Shown: positions 1 through 11,190 of the stretch, piece by piece
Position numbering within the stretch: the stretch's first letter is position 1
Layout of the letters: each line of letters begins with the position of its first letter
Assembly (NCBI GenBank): GCA_933207985.1
Contig: OW240914.1
Span: 289,218,060-289,282,059, forward strand
Direction: 5' to 3'
DNA length: 64,000 bases
Source of the DNA: Pelobates cultripes
Lineage: Eukaryota; Chordata; Amphibia; Anura; Pelobatidae
Notes under the pieces: model-generated
What the model saw: only the letters and a program-made list of their open reading frames with translations
Told to the model about the DNA's origin: nothing
The model's database searches: none
Program-made: the position numbers and the translations under genes

Positions 1-637
1 TTTTATTATTTTCACCTCCTATATATACTCTGGCTGTAATGTAATATAGTAATACAAAATCAAAATTTAGAAAATTATGAATTACTGCATTAATTTGGTT
101 TGTTACATACATCTTTCTATATAAAAAATATAAGTAATATGAAATAAAAAATATTAACATAATAAGAGTGTTGCATGTTTCTTAAAGTGGAGCATTTTTT
201 TGGAAGGGGAGGGAGGAAGACGAACCCACTTTAATATTAGGTCCCTCTCAACCTTCCCAGCTATTACTCGAATCAGATTATTTTGGACTTTTAGGCAGAA
301 ATGTTAATAACTTCTGGATTATATTGTGAATATACTTCAAAAGTGCAAGAACAGAGACTCTAAAGTTAACTGGTATTTTCTCCTACATCGACACAAACCA
401 AAAAGACAAGTCTACAACAGACAATTAGCTATAGTATACTGTCTAGGAAAACATAAGACCCTTAAGTGTAAACTTAAAATCTTCAATCCACTTTCATCCA
501 TAATACAAAAAGACAAAAAGGTGGCATGCTTTCTACTGCTGTTATCATAGGTGACAGAGCATAATGTACATATTGCACAACAGTACAGAGCATTCAATGT
601 GCAAAAACATTTCACATTCCTATGTTTAATGTCTTTC
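1..637. other. AT-rich sequence, no gene seen
   Basis: Reading frames here are short and look like chance openings in AT-rich DNA. I see no conserved domain, RNA gene or clear repeat boundary before the TTAA that opens the next element. Confidence 0.6.
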
Positions 638-1125
638 TTAAAGGACCACTATGGGCACCCAGACCACTTCAGCTTAATGAAGTGGTCTGGGTGCCAGGTC
701 CAGCTAGGTTTAACCCTTTTTGTGGCTGGATTAAACTGCTATGTTTACATATGGGTTAATCCAGCCTCTAGTGGCTGTCTCATTGACAGCCGCTAGAGGC
801 GCTTCGGCGCTTCTCACTGTGATTTTCACAGTGAGAAGACGCCAGCATCCATAGGAAAGCATTGAGAATTGAGAATGCTTTCCTATGAGACTGGCTGAAT
901 GCGCGCGCGGCTCTTGCCACGCATGCACATTCAGGCAGGGACGTCAGAAGAGGGAGGAGAGTCCCAGTGCCGAGGGAGCCTGGCGCTGGAAAAAAGGGTA
1001 AGGGATTAACCACTTCCTCCCCCTTCAGCGCCACAGGAGTGGGACCCTGAGGGTGGGGGCACCCTCAGGGCACTATAATGCCAGGAAAACGAGTATGTTT
1101 TCCTGGCACTATAGTGGTCCTTTAA
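638..1125. mobile_element. T2/Kolobok-type MITE, copy 1
   Basis: The element is bounded by TTAA at both ends. The left end reads AAGGACCACTATGGGCACC and the right end is its inverted partner, ACTATAGTGGTCCTT. It is non-coding and full of internal palindromes: an AGTGGTCTGG hairpin near 663-695, CTAGTGGCTGTC against GACAGCCGCTAG, and CACTGTGA against TCACAGTG. TTAA target duplications with AAGG-type ends are typical of the T2/Kolobok group in frogs; piggyBac also uses TTAA, so the superfamily is inferred. A close relative lies at 57083-57574 and a more distant one at 10397-10924. Confidence 0.75.
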
Positions 1126-2035
1126 GCAATACCTTTTTAACATGTTTAACATGTAATGGGTTTGTTTAGGTGAGTCAAAGCTGATTAGAACCTCTGTTAT
1201 CACATATGTGAATCACCGGTTTGTTAAAGACTCCACCTGCCTGAGTAATTATTTTAATTTTATTTTGTTGGTGGCTTTCTCATGTGTCGGTTTCAGAATA
1301 GTTCCATCATAGGAAATATATAAAATAACATATACGTTTTTGATTGGTACCTAATTTCTCAATGTGTCTTTGACTTATAGCTATATAGATGTAGTTCCAT
1401 TTATATGTATATGTTTATAAATGTATATTATTGTCTGTTTATGCTATATATTACATATGGAGACATAAGCCCTTTACGTATGAAGACATAAGCCCTTTAT
1501 TTTATTTGCTATACATTTTAGCTTGTTAAAATGTGCTATTTTAAGTACAATAAAATCTTATTTCATAATTTATCTGAAGTATGGGAGGTTGTTATGTCAT
1601 TCTTGTAAACCAGATTATTAATGGTTTTCTCATCGGACGTTGTTGTGCATGGGGAATGAATGTTCATTCCTATAGTGTTGCATGGAAAATTGCTGTCAAC
1701 ACCTCCTAAACTGTATAGCAATGTTAACAGATTAAATTGCCCTTACACTACACAGTGTGTATGCTGTATTAAATTAAACACATCAAACCTTACACATGAT
1801 TAGCTCATGATAATGATTCGGCAAGTTACTCTCACGCTATATCAGGAATAAATAGAGGCTATCTTCTCAGCATTCTTTAGCTATATACGGATAACAAAGT
1901 CCTCAAATTAAAATTGTTGGATAAGATTTACAAATGATTTAATATTTTTGGATAAGCTTTTAAAGTTCTTTTTTAACAAATTAAAATATTAACAAATATA
2001 TTTAAAAAAAACCTATAACAAAAAATTTCAAAGTA

Positions 2036-2048
<13 letters not shown>
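1126..2048. other. AT-rich sequence, no gene seen
   Basis: AT-rich DNA with no credible coding region. A short imperfect repeat of 'gacataagccctttA' occurs twice near 1461-1500. Nothing else is supported. Confidence 0.6.

Positions 2049-2075
<27 letters not shown>
2049..2075. repeat. (TA)n microsatellite
   Basis: An uninterrupted TA run directly left of the Penelope-like fragment; a second TA run lies on its right side at 2331-2353. Confidence 0.9.
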
Positions 2076-2079
<4 letters not shown>

Positions 2080-2089
2080 TTAGGTTCCT

Positions 2090-2323
2090 TGCACTCACGC
2101 TGAATATTCATAGTAAAATGTTAAATTTACTTGCCGTGTGCCAGTCCTCTGGGGATGTTGATATTCACCTAAATAATAGAAGCATGGGCTGCACTCATTT
2201 GACCTTTGTCCTTAGGAAGGTCCCTGTGTGGACCAAAACGTCGATTTTTTTTTTTGATGAGATGAAATAAAGAATTATTGTATCAGAAGATCGTGAGTGC
2301 AGCCCATGCTTCTATTATTTAGG

Positions 2324-2330
<7 letters not shown>
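2090..2330 (+). mobile_element. Penelope-like element terminal fragment with inverted arms
   Basis: No coding part is left. Two perfect 30-bp inverted arms (2167-2196 and 2295-2324) enclose a hammerhead-like motif, a T-run and the phrase TGATGAGATGAAATAAAG. Hammerhead motifs inside terminal repeats are characteristic of PLEs. The arms suggest either the inverted terminal structure that PLEs can form or a fold-back derivative. Flanking TA microsatellites hide the true ends. Confidence 0.55.
2210..2243 (+). ncRNA. Degenerate hammerhead ribozyme-like motif (PLE)
   Basis: Stem II is intact: GGTCC, loop CTGTGT, GGACC. It is preceded by a decayed CTGATGA box (CTTAGGA) and followed by AAAACGTCG in place of GAAAC. 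An additional A sits between the core box and stem II, as in the two other motifs in this window. Both conserved boxes are mutated, so it should not cleave. Confidence 0.5.
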
Positions 2331-2354
<24 letters not shown>

Positions 2355-2356
<2 letters not shown>

Positions 2357-2869
2357 CATAATATTAAAATATTTTAAAAGTTTATCCAAAAATATGAAAT
2401 CATGTGAAAAGCTTAAACAATAATATTAAATCAAGACCATAATTTGTTGACGCTGTAACATCTGAATCCCTTCTTTACTTTGCCTTTACGTTTTCAACTC
2501 AAGTGCTCACATTTTATGCAAGTAAGATTCTAAAAAAAAAAAAAAGAGCGAGAAAAGCTGTTCATATGTTAGTGGAAATATAGTAGAAATTATCAGTGGA
2601 TGGAATGTAGATGTCAACGAGGAAGCATTTCACTCATGTGTACTAAAGCTATGAATATGTACCATATCAGTTGCAGTTGGATGAATGAGCTGCTGCTGGG
2701 TGGTAAGAATTGACCAAACGTTACATTCTTAAATGTCTTTTTAGACCATTGGATAGATCAGTCATCTCAAAATAACATATTAATGAAATATTGCAAAACC
2801 ATATTTTATTTAATATTTTAGCAGATATCTTCATGTCTTCTTCGTGCTATTATGATCTTCTCAACCATT
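2355..2869. other. AT-rich sequence, no gene seen
   Basis: No coding or repeat feature recognised between the PLE fragment and the Tc1 element apart from a short A-run near 2532. Confidence 0.55.
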
Positions 2870-4389
2870 TACAGTGCATTGCAAAAGTATTCACCCCCTT
2901 GACGTTTTACCTATTTTGTTACATTACAGCCTTAAGTTCAACATTTTATTAATCTGAATTTTATGTGATGGATCAGAACACAATAGTCTAAGTTGGTGAA
3001 GTGAAATGAGAAAAATATATACATAAACATTTAGTTAGAAATAGAAAACAGAAAATTGGCATGTGCATATGTATTCACCCCCCTTTGTTATAAAGCCCAT
3101 AAAAAGCTCTGGTGCAACCAATTACATTCAGAAGTCACATAATTAGTGAAATGATGTCCACCTGTATGCAATCTAAGTGTCACATGATTTATCATTACAT
3201 ATACATACCTTTTTGGAAAGGTTACAGAGGCTGCAACACCTAAGCAAGAGACACCACTAACCAAACAATGCCATCAAAGCTATCATAACCAAATGGAAAG
3301 AACATGGCACAACAGCAAACCTCCCAAGAGACGGCCGCCCACCAAAACTCACGGTCCGGGCAAGGAGGGCATTAATCAGAGAGAAAGCACAGAGACCTAA
3401 GGTAACCCTGGAGGAGCTGCAGAGGTCCACAGCAGAGACTGGAGTATCTTTACAGAGGACGACAATAAGCCGTACGCTCCATAGAGTTGGGCTTTATTGC
3501 AGATTGGCCAGAATAAAGCCATTACTTTCAGCAAAAAACAAAATGGCACGTTTTTAGTTTGCGAAAAGGCATGTGGGAGACTCCCAAAATGTATGGAGGA
3601 AGGCGTTCTGGTCTGATGAGACTAAAGTTGAACTTTTCGGCCATCAAAGAAAACGATATGTCTGGCGCAAACCCAGCACATCACATCACCCAAAGAACAC
3701 CATCCCCACAATGAAACATGGTGGTGGCAGCATCATACTGTGTGGATGTTTTTCAGCAGCTAAGACTGGGAAACCGGTCAGAGTTCAAGGAAAGATGGAT
3801 GGTTCTAAATACAGGAATATTCTTTAGCAAAACCTATACCACTCTGTGCATGATTTGAGGCTAGGATGGAGGTTCACCTTCCAGCAGGACAATGACCCCA
3901 AACACACTGCTAAAGCAACACTTGAGTGGTTTAAGGGGAAACATGTAAATGTGTTGGAATGGCCTAGTCAAAGCCCAGACCTCAATCCAATAGAAAATCT
4001 GTGGTAATACTTAAAGATTGCTGTTCACAACCAACTTGAAGGAGCTGGAGAAGTTTTGCAAGGAGGAATGGGCAAAAGTCCCAGCGGTAAGATGTGGCAA
4101 GCTCATAGAGACTTATCCACAGCGACTTGGAGCTGTGATTGCCGCAAAAGGTGGCTCTACAAAGTATTGACTTTAGGGGGGTGAATAGTTATGCACATTG
4201 ACTTTTTCTGTTATTTTGTCTTATTTGTTGTTTGCTTCACAATAATAATAAAAAAAAACCTTCAAAATGTGGGCATGTAATGTAAATTAAATGATGCAAA
4301 TCCTCAAACAATCCAAGTTAATTACAGGTTGTGAGGCAACAAAACACGAAAAATGCCAAGGGGGGTGAATACCTTTGCAAGGCACTGTA
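2870..4389 (+). mobile_element. Tc1-like DNA transposon (defective copy)
   Basis: TA dinucleotides at 2870-2871 and 4388-4389 are the expected target duplication. The outer ends are inverted: CAGTGCATTGCAAAAGTATT at left and its counterpart ending TTTGCAAGGCACTG at right. A second inner pair containing ATTCACCCCCC / GGGGGGTGAAT lies near 3070-3085 and 4175-4187, giving the inverted-repeat/direct-repeat layout of many fish and frog Tc1 elements. The length, about 1.5 kb, is normal for the family, so the copy is full length, but its transposase is broken. Confidence 0.92.
3265..4170 (+). pseudogene. Tc1 transposase pseudogene (DD34E)
   Basis: The frame begins in the helix-turn-helix part: TKWKEHGTTANLPRD then GRPP, the linker between the two DNA-binding helices. 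The catalytic DDE triad is still visible: first Asp in [11 protein letters not shown] (about 3612-3645), second in [12 protein letters not shown] (about 3882-3915), and Glu in NPIENLW (about 3985-4004). In-frame stops occur at 3555-3557, 3825-3827 and 4005-4007, the last directly after the catalytic Glu motif. The start codon is not clear. The enzyme would cut and paste the element at TA sites in the nucleus; this copy cannot make it. Confidence 0.9.
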
Positions 4390-4390
4390 T

Positions 4391-5228
4391 ATGTTCTCCC
4401 TATACACCTGTGTTTTAATTCTCAATTCAGCTTGCTTTGTGAACATTAAGTCTTTATAAATTGTTTTATAATTGGCTTTATCAACATAAAACAATCTCAT
4501 TCTAAAAGAAAAATTTATTAGGCTGGTGAAAATGTGACACAGAAACCATCACCTCACAGGATTCTTATTTATATATAATTTTTTTTGTTAACTTACTTAC
4601 TGCATTTCTTAAATAGATATTGATAGGGTCTGAATAATGACATTAAACGTAGAAATTCACACTGCTGTATTCACCTCTGTCCTGCAAAGCTCTACCTTTT
4701 TGTCAACTTTTTTTCCATATTTTGTCTTATGGCATATTTAATTGCACTGAAACTTTTGAGTATTTTGTAAGTTCCATAAGTATTATTTGTATGTAAAACT
4801 CATTAGTTTTCTTGTTAGACAGGTGATTTTCAGCAGCCATTTGTGGTAATGTCTTTTTTATAAAGATTGATAAAGGCTCCTAAACACCATCTATTGCCCA
4901 TTTTCACTGAGCAGTTCAGTTCGGGTCGGTACAGTCTGGTACGCTATTTTGAGTGTTCCATTATGAAAGTGGCCAACCAAAACAAACCACACCATTCCCT
5001 GGCCTTTTTCAGATGTAGGTCCATAGGAAATGGTACAGTACGGTTAGGGTGGAGCGACTGGCGTCACACTATACAATCCATTGATTGGCGGACAGGAAAA
5101 CATCAATGCTCACGACAAATTCACCGACAGACACTCAAAAAATTTTATAATTTAATTTTTTGTTAATTTAAATCAACCCAACCTCCCTATCTTTGGGAGA
5201 GCCGAAGTGGATCCTGTCCCTGGGGTCC
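4391..5228. other. No recognised gene; open frame at 4867-5166
   Basis: A 99-codon plus-strand frame (4867-5166) has no domain I recognise and no neighbouring support. It includes GGTACAGT/GGTACAGTACGGT motifs that look repetitive. I treat it as non-coding repeat sequence. Confidence 0.4.
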
Positions 5229-5231
5229 AGT

Positions 5232-5400
5232 GTGGCTGCTGGGCGCCTGAGTTGCTTTGCTGCTTTCTGGGCTTGCCGGGGACGTGTCTGGGTTTGCTGA
5301 TGTCCTGTCTGGCTGAACTTGCTTGTGCCCTAGCTGGCTGAGTTGCTGGCTGGGCTTGCTGGGGTGCTGTCTGGCTGAGCTTGCTAGTGTCCTAGTTGGC
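5232..5400 (+). repeat. Degenerate GC-richer tandem repeat
   Basis: Variants of CTGGCTGAGCTTGCT with GTGTCCTAG or TGTCCTGTC recur four to five times with a spacing of roughly 50-60 bp. Copies differ by substitutions and small indels, so the array is old. There is no coding support. Confidence 0.5.
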
Positions 5401-5950
5401 AGGTCCGGCTGTTGAGCTGTATGGGGGGGCGGGTGGCCAATGTTGGCGACAAGTGAGCTCTGCTCTGCTCCCTCACATGCTGCTTAGTGATGCAAGGGCC
5501 AGAGTGACAGCATATTCTAGCTCCTAGCTTCACAGCAGGACACGCCGGGGGAGCAGTGCAAGAAAAGTTCAGAGGACAGTGCTCCCTTGCCACCCGCCTG
5601 GAATGTGCATGGCCGCCAGCCTAGGGGGGCCCTCTTGGGCTCCCCAGAACACAAGGCTAACAAGGCATCTACAATACGAAAAACAGTCACCTCATGCACT
5701 ATAAACACAAAGGTGAGGAACACTTATCTTAATAGACAGTGGTTACAGCTTCCTCCAGGGATATCCCAGCAATAATCCCTCCAAAATAGAACAGATATGT
5801 ACAAAAAAATGAGGATAAAGCTATGGATCCACAAAAAGAATATAAAACAAATGATAGTGTAACACTGTATAATAAACAATATGTGCGCTATGTAGAATAT
5901 AACTCACAGGATGGACAAATAAATGGCGCCAAAGGGTGCCTCCCCTGATG
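5401..5950. other. Unclassified moderately GC-rich sequence
   Basis: No recognised gene. Short frames on both strands (5384-5593, 5517-5723 minus and 5587-5775 plus) overlap each other and lack domains. It probably belongs to a dispersed repeat, but I cannot set its limits. Confidence 0.4.
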
Positions 5951-6056
5951 TTGATGGGGGGCGATAGCACTTCCTCTATTCCCAGGAAGATGAAATTGGA
6001 CTCACAATATGGAGTAGAAAAATGTTTTTGTCTTTATTAAAAAAGTATATAAAATG

Positions 6057-6057
<1 letters not shown>

Positions 6058-6121
<64 letters not shown>
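6058..6121. repeat. (TA)n microsatellite
   Basis: About 32 TA units, uninterrupted. Antisense reading gives artificial Tyr-Ile repeats in two frames, which are not real proteins. Confidence 0.95.
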
Positions 6122-6123
<2 letters not shown>

Positions 6124-6144
6124 AAAGCTGTTATGGTACCAGGT

Positions 6145-6180
6145 CCTACGCGTTTCGTCCAGATGGACTTTCTCAGGGAC
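6145..6180 (-). ncRNA. Hammerhead ribozyme-like motif in PLE terminal repeat
   Basis: On the minus strand: CTGAGAA (consensus CTGATGA), an extra A, stem II GTCC-ATCT-GGAC, then GAAACGCG. The GAAA box and stem II are intact and the first box has two substitutions. Its position just downstream of the RT/endonuclease frame fits the terminal repeat of PLEs. The extra base and the damaged box make cleavage unlikely. Confidence 0.6.
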
Positions 6181-6231
6181 CTCCTGGTATTCAAGTAGTA
6201 ACAGCAGTAAAAACAAATACAATTGTACAAT

Positions 6232-7256
6232 CAGAGTAAGCATAAATTACCCTCCCCCTGAGTCCTTTCTTTTATACTAGTGGTTTATCATCTTCATTGG
6301 TGCTTCACTGGGCTTCAGTAACTTGTTGCAGCTGTGGGTGATCAAATTTCCAGGTTTTTTTTCGCGATGTCACTTCCGGTTTTCGGCACTTGCGCGACAT
6401 CACTTCCAGTTCGACGGTTCATTCTAATTGGCTTCCTGGGCATGTGCGTTCCACTGTAAGGAGTGTGAGTTCCACCTATAACTTGATGTTACAAATAGAT
6501 TACCAATGGGAGCCTGTAGGGCTCAAACAAAAATGAAATCAAAGAAAACATAATATAGAAAATTGGAGCAATAATTATGGGAAATAAAATCTTCCAAGAG
6601 GGAAATAAAGAGATCCCCCTTCTTAAATGTAGATTCATATATGGAAGGAATGGATGTTTAGCATAAACAGACTAACTTACTGACAGTTTTAATTTTACTG
6701 ATGGTTTTAATTTAAAGGCACCTTGGAAGTATCAGTTATAAACACTATGTGTTGAATGTTAATCACTTCCATAAAGAGATATTTGGTGATCTCTAAATTT
6801 TTACCCCTGTATACATAACATAATTTGAATATGGGAATGCCAAATCTAGACATTATATTCCATATGTATTTGAATATTGATTAGAAAGAACTTGACTTTT
6901 TTTAAAGCTTTCAATTAATTAAATTTTATTTAAATGCAGCATTGCATATGAATTCGAGTGATTTTAAATTGCTAGTATCAATAAAGAGAGACATATCTCT
7001 TTTAGAACTTCTAATTTAATCCCATTCATTTCAATTTAAATATTCAAGTATTTGATTATATCTAATTATAAAAAATAGAAAAAACAAAAAAAAACACAAA
7101 CAAAAACATTTGTATTGTTCTATTTCACATAGATATTCATGTATAGTGTATGGTAATCACATTTACATTTAAAGAAAACAGATAATGTCTATGTCAGCGT
7201 TGAGACCTCCGGGTTCCAAGGTGCCCAACTGATGGATCCAGAAGGTCTACCACTGT
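6232..7256 (-). other. AT-rich 3' region of the Penelope-like element
   Basis: Lies between the endonuclease frame and the terminal hammerhead segment. It has no coding potential. It contains one GC-richer block at 6360-6440 and A-runs near 7078-7110. Confidence 0.45.
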
Positions 7257-7257
7257 G

Positions 7258-9193
7258 TTAACCTTTTCTCCCTATTACCCCACTCCAGTGGGGTTTTATA
7301 TGTTCAAAACCAAAACACAAAAAGATCTGCCAGCTAAACATGGGACAATTATTGCAATGAACCGGAACTGTGTGTTTAATGTCCTTTTTCCATATATTAT
7401 TCTGATGTTCCACGAGTCTGATTTTTAATTTCCTCTTGGTTTTGCCCACATATTGTTTGCCACACTGACACTGGAGTATATACACCACATGGTCCGTGTG
7501 GCATCCAATGTGGCCCCTTATCCGGTATCCTTTGCCAGTTACGGTACTGGTAAAATCTTTTTTGATTCCCATTTTATTTCCTAACGTATTTAGATTTAGA
7601 GCTCAGACATCCTTTAAAGCCTGCCTGCTCAGAAAATTCTCGTTGGCTATTGTCTGTTTTTATACTGTAGCTGGGTGCTAGAGTGTTCTTAAGATTTTTA
7701 GATTTTTTGAAAATTACAGGTGGATGGTCAGGGAGTAATGGCCCTAATATGTGATCTTCCTGTAGTATGGACCAATGTTTCGATAATGCCGTTTTTATCT
7801 TAAAATGCTCCATGTTATATTTGGTGATAAACGCATGATCGCATTTCGTAACTTTTCTATTGTTTGTGTGATTTATTTCCATTGGTTTGTTCTCTAATAG
7901 ACAACTTCTATTTGTTCTCAAAACCCTTTTAAATTACTTCTCTGGGTGGTTTTTATTATATCCGTTATTGATTAATTTATTCTTTACAACCATGGCTTGG
8001 GTGTGAAAATCATTTAATTGGGAGCAATTTCGACGTACCCTAGTAAATTGGCTCTTGGCGATTCCCCTGAGCCAGGGGTTATGGTGGCTGCTTTACCTAT
8101 GGACAAAGCTGTTACCACCCGTTTTTTTGAAAAAACATTTGGAAGTGATGTCTGCTCCATTGTTTGAAAGAGTCACATCCAGAAAATTAATTTCATTTCT
8201 GTTCCATTCTGCTGTGAATTTTAAGTTGTAAGAGTTTTGATTAAGAAAATCAACGAATCTAGTGAAAGAATTTTCTGTGCCCCGCCAAATTATTAAAATA
8301 TCATCTATAAATCTTTGTCAGAGGACCAGGTCTTTCCCCCAGTCATGCCAGGACCACACAGTCAACTCCTCCCATATCCTCATGTAGATGTTGGCATAAG
8401 TGGGGGCAAACCTGGTCCCCATGGCTGTCCCGGTGATTTGTAAAAAAAAAACAAACAAAAAAAAACTTATCATCAAACATAAAATAATTGTGTTTCAAAA
8501 TAAAAGTGATCGCTTGTAAAATGAAATCTCTCAGTGAATCTGAGATTGTGGCATCATCACAAAAGTAATGCTCTACTGCCTCTATGCCTAATTGATGTTT
8601 AATGATAGTGTAGAGGGAAGTGACATCTAGGGTGGTCCAGCTATAATGATCTTCCCATTCAATATTTTCTAATTCCTGTAAGATAGCTTTGGTGTCTTTG
8701 ATATATGATGTGGCATGTTGTGCATAAGTTTGTAGTAGTGAGTCTATGAAAGCTGATAATCCTTAAGTGATGGAATTTATTCTGCTTCCGGGCGTCCGGG
8801 TGGGGAAGTGAGTGACTTGTGTATTTTGGGTAAAAAATTCAAAATAGGAATAACTGGATATTTGTTAAATAAGAATTGATAATTTTTGGGGGTGATAACA
8901 TTTTCTAAAACAGCTGCTTGTAGAATAACCTCTAATATTTAATTAAATTTATTTGTTGGGTTATTTTCTAACTCTACGTATGTGTTTGTATCTCCCAAGA
9001 TATTGTATGCCTCATTCATGTGTGCCTCGAAGGTCAGGGCCACAATCACTCCCCCTTTATCTGCCTCCTTTATGATGAGGTCGTCCCTTTTTCCCAGATT
9101 TCTTAGGCATGTAAGTTCTTCCTTTGTCATGTATTTTTTTTTTTTTGTGGGTGGAGTTTTTTGCCACCCTCCTGAAAGTGCTGCCCAAGGCAA
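7258..9193 (-). pseudogene. Penelope-like RT/GIY-YIG polyprotein pseudogene
   Basis: From the 5' end (high coordinates): the N-terminal RT block with IKEADKGGVIVALT (about 9030-9075); the block GTAMGTRFAPTYANIYM (about 8385-8435); the catalytic motif FIDDILIIW (about 8285-8315), whose two Asp residues bind metal; then a linker and the C-terminal endonuclease with VYILQCQCGKQYVGKT (about 7425-7475), the GIY-YIG signature that separates PLEs from LINEs. Disruptions include an A-rich insertion at 8441-8467, stops between the RT blocks, and a frameshift near 7573 between linker and endonuclease. An intact protein would nick target DNA and copy the element RNA in place. Confidence 0.9.
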
Positions 9194-9640
9194 ATGTCTT
9201 GTCAGCTTTGCGCTAATTACAGCACTGCATATAGCCAGTGCTTCCCTAGTTAGATTTCCAGATTATTCCAAATAATACAGCCTCCTATCCATATTTCAAG
9301 CCTCCCGTTTCAAAGTTTCCCTGTATATATGTATATATTTTCATTTTATAGAAAAAGACTGCAAAATGTGTTGCCTTGCATGTTCTATAGGTAGATTGGT
9401 TCTCTTTCTGTATATAGACAGAACATCCTCACCTGAAGTCTAAGGGAAATTGTTATTCAGTAAGTAGAGTAAACTCTGCCAAGAGAATCCAGTCCTTATC
9501 TTTAAGCATTTAGTGTCAACTGAAATTAACAAAACATAAATCATGTTACAATGGGAAAGGGAATTACATACTGATTTGCTGTCAAAGATTTAACATAGAC
9601 TTCTTAAAAAGGATTACACTAATCATATAGTAATGCATAG
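9194..9640. other. No gene seen
   Basis: AT-rich sequence beyond the 5' truncation point of the PLE. No domain, RNA gene or defined repeat recognised. Confidence 0.5.
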
Positions 9641-9649
9641 ACCATGTCC

Positions 9650-10107
9650 CTGCAGTTTCACTGCTCAATTCAATGTCATTTAGGAGTTAAATTACTTTGT
9701 TTATGCAGCCCTAGTCACACTTCCCTGCATTTGTCTTGCATAGCCTTCCTAAGCACTTCTGGTAATGAGTCATCTAATGTTTACACTTCCTTTATTACAA
9801 ATGATGTTTAATTTAGAATTTATTATCTCCTGCTCTATTTATAGCTTGCTAGACCATACAGGACCCTCCTGCATTTAATTAAAGTTCAAATTACAGGAGA
9901 TAAAACATTTTAAAGTAAGTTACTGAAAATGAAACAATTTTGTTTTCATGCAGGCTGTATCAGTCACAGCTCGCTAGCTAGGGCTGCATAAACAAAAACA
10001 AAAGTGATTTAACTCCTAAATGGCAGTAAATTTCAGAGGAATGATCTAATAACACAAAAACTATTTCATTAAGTTAAAGTTGTTTTAGTGACTATGTATC
10101 TCTTTAA
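9650..10107. mobile_element. Palindromic MITE with a TTAA right end
   Basis: Two inverted arms face each other: CATTTAGGAGTTAAATTACTT followed by GTTTATGCAGCCCTAG at left (about 9676-9715) and CTAGGGCTGCATAAAC...TTTAACTCCTAAATG at right (about 9979-10024). The right end is TTAA at 10104-10107. A truncated relative sits at 26100-26248. It is non-coding; a T2-like assignment is an inference from the TTAA. Confidence 0.5.
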
Positions 10108-10193
10108 TTTACTCCACAGATGGCCTTATTTAAATCATTTCTAGGGTTGAATAAAATCGGTTTCAGATCCTTTTTTATAACACAAAACAAAAA

Positions 10194-10293
10194 NNNNNNN
10201 NNNNNNNNNNNNNNNNNNNNNNNNNNNNNNNNNNNNNNNNNNNNNNNNNNNNNNNNNNNNNNNNNNNNNNNNNNNNNNNNNNNNNNNNNNNNN
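10194..10293. other. Assembly gap (100 N)
   Basis: Exactly 100 N bases, the usual placeholder for a gap of unknown size. Sequences on the two sides should not be assumed to be adjacent. Confidence 0.99.
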
Positions 10294-10396
10294 CAGAACC
10301 TACATATTATTAATCAAATAATAGCCATCTAATCAAGCTTAATTAAGCTCATTTTGGTTAGGCTGGTAGGGAGGGGGAATAGCCTTGAACAGACAT

Positions 10397-10924
10397 TTAA
10401 AGGGACTCTCCAGTGCCAGGAAAACAAACTGTTTCCCTGGCATTGCAGGTCCCCTTTCCCTCCCACCCCCTATAACAAGTTGCTTAAGGGGTTAAAACCC
10501 CTTCAGTGACTTACCTCTATCCAGTGCCGATGTCCCTCAGCGCTGGTTCAGGGTCCGCCCACGCTCCTCCGCCGATGTCAACCAGCGGGGGAGACCCATT
10601 GCGCATGCTCGGCCGCCGGCAGGGGAGACCTAATGCGCATGCGTGGCAATGCTGCATACGCGCATTAGACCTCCCCATAGGAAAGCATAGCGTAAGGACG
10701 TCCAGCGACGCTATAGCACACTTTTCGTGTGCTATAAACAAGGAAGTGCCCTCTAGTGGCTGTCTAGTAGACAGCCACTAGAGGAGGAGGTATCCCTGCA
10801 AGGTAAATATTGCAGTTTATGAAAACTGCAATAATCACACTTGCAGGGTTAAGGGTAGTGGGAGATGGCACCCAGACCACTCCAATGGGCAGAAGTGGTC
10901 CAGGTGCCTGGAGTGTCCCTTTAA
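10397..10924. mobile_element. T2/Kolobok-type MITE, copy 2
   Basis: TTAA at 10397-10400 and 10921-10924. Ends are inverted: AAGGGACTCTCCAGTGCC against GGTGCCTGGAGTGTCCCTT. The inside keeps CTAGTGGCTGTC against GACAGCCACTAG and a CCCAGACCACT block as in copy 1, but overall it is clearly diverged, so it is another subfamily. No coding capacity. Confidence 0.72.
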
Positions 10925-10983
10925 GTCTATAGAAATATAACATTGTTTTTTCCAGGAGAGATTGGTTCCCCCTCCCTTCTACA

Positions 10984-11190
10984 GAAAGTAAAATCTTGTT
11001 TACAGAAGATAGAGGTCTGGAATTATATTACATTTCATATAACATCCATGGTAGATTAACTGGTTTATTGGATTAATATTTTCTATGGAAAGTAAAATCT
11101 TGTTTACAGAAGACAGAGGTGTGGAATTATGTTACAATTCATATAGCATCTGTCGGAGATTAAATGGTTAATGGGGTTTATATATGAAAG
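10984..11190 (+). repeat. Imperfect 104-bp tandem duplication
   Basis: The phrase GAAAGTAAAATCTTGTTTAC begins at 10984 and again at 11088, and both copies continue with related sequence (agaggt-tggaattat). Copies differ at several positions. Function unknown. Confidence 0.7.

Larger units (their letters stand above)
5960..9190 (-). mobile_element. Penelope-like element, 5'-truncated (minus strand)
   Basis: Read on the minus strand, the order is RT, GIY-YIG endonuclease, a long AT-rich 3' region, then a terminal segment with a hammerhead-like motif at 6145-6180. That is the standard PLE order. The RT reading starts inside the domain and meets a T-run (9128-9141, an A-run on the coding strand), so the 5' part is missing. 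Limits are approximate; the 3' side includes a 60-bp TA microsatellite. Many frameshifts and stops make it inactive. Confidence 0.88.

Noticed and set aside
4867..5166. 99-codon frame as a possible small gene
   Set aside because: No domain, no splice context, and repetitive GGTACAGT words within it.
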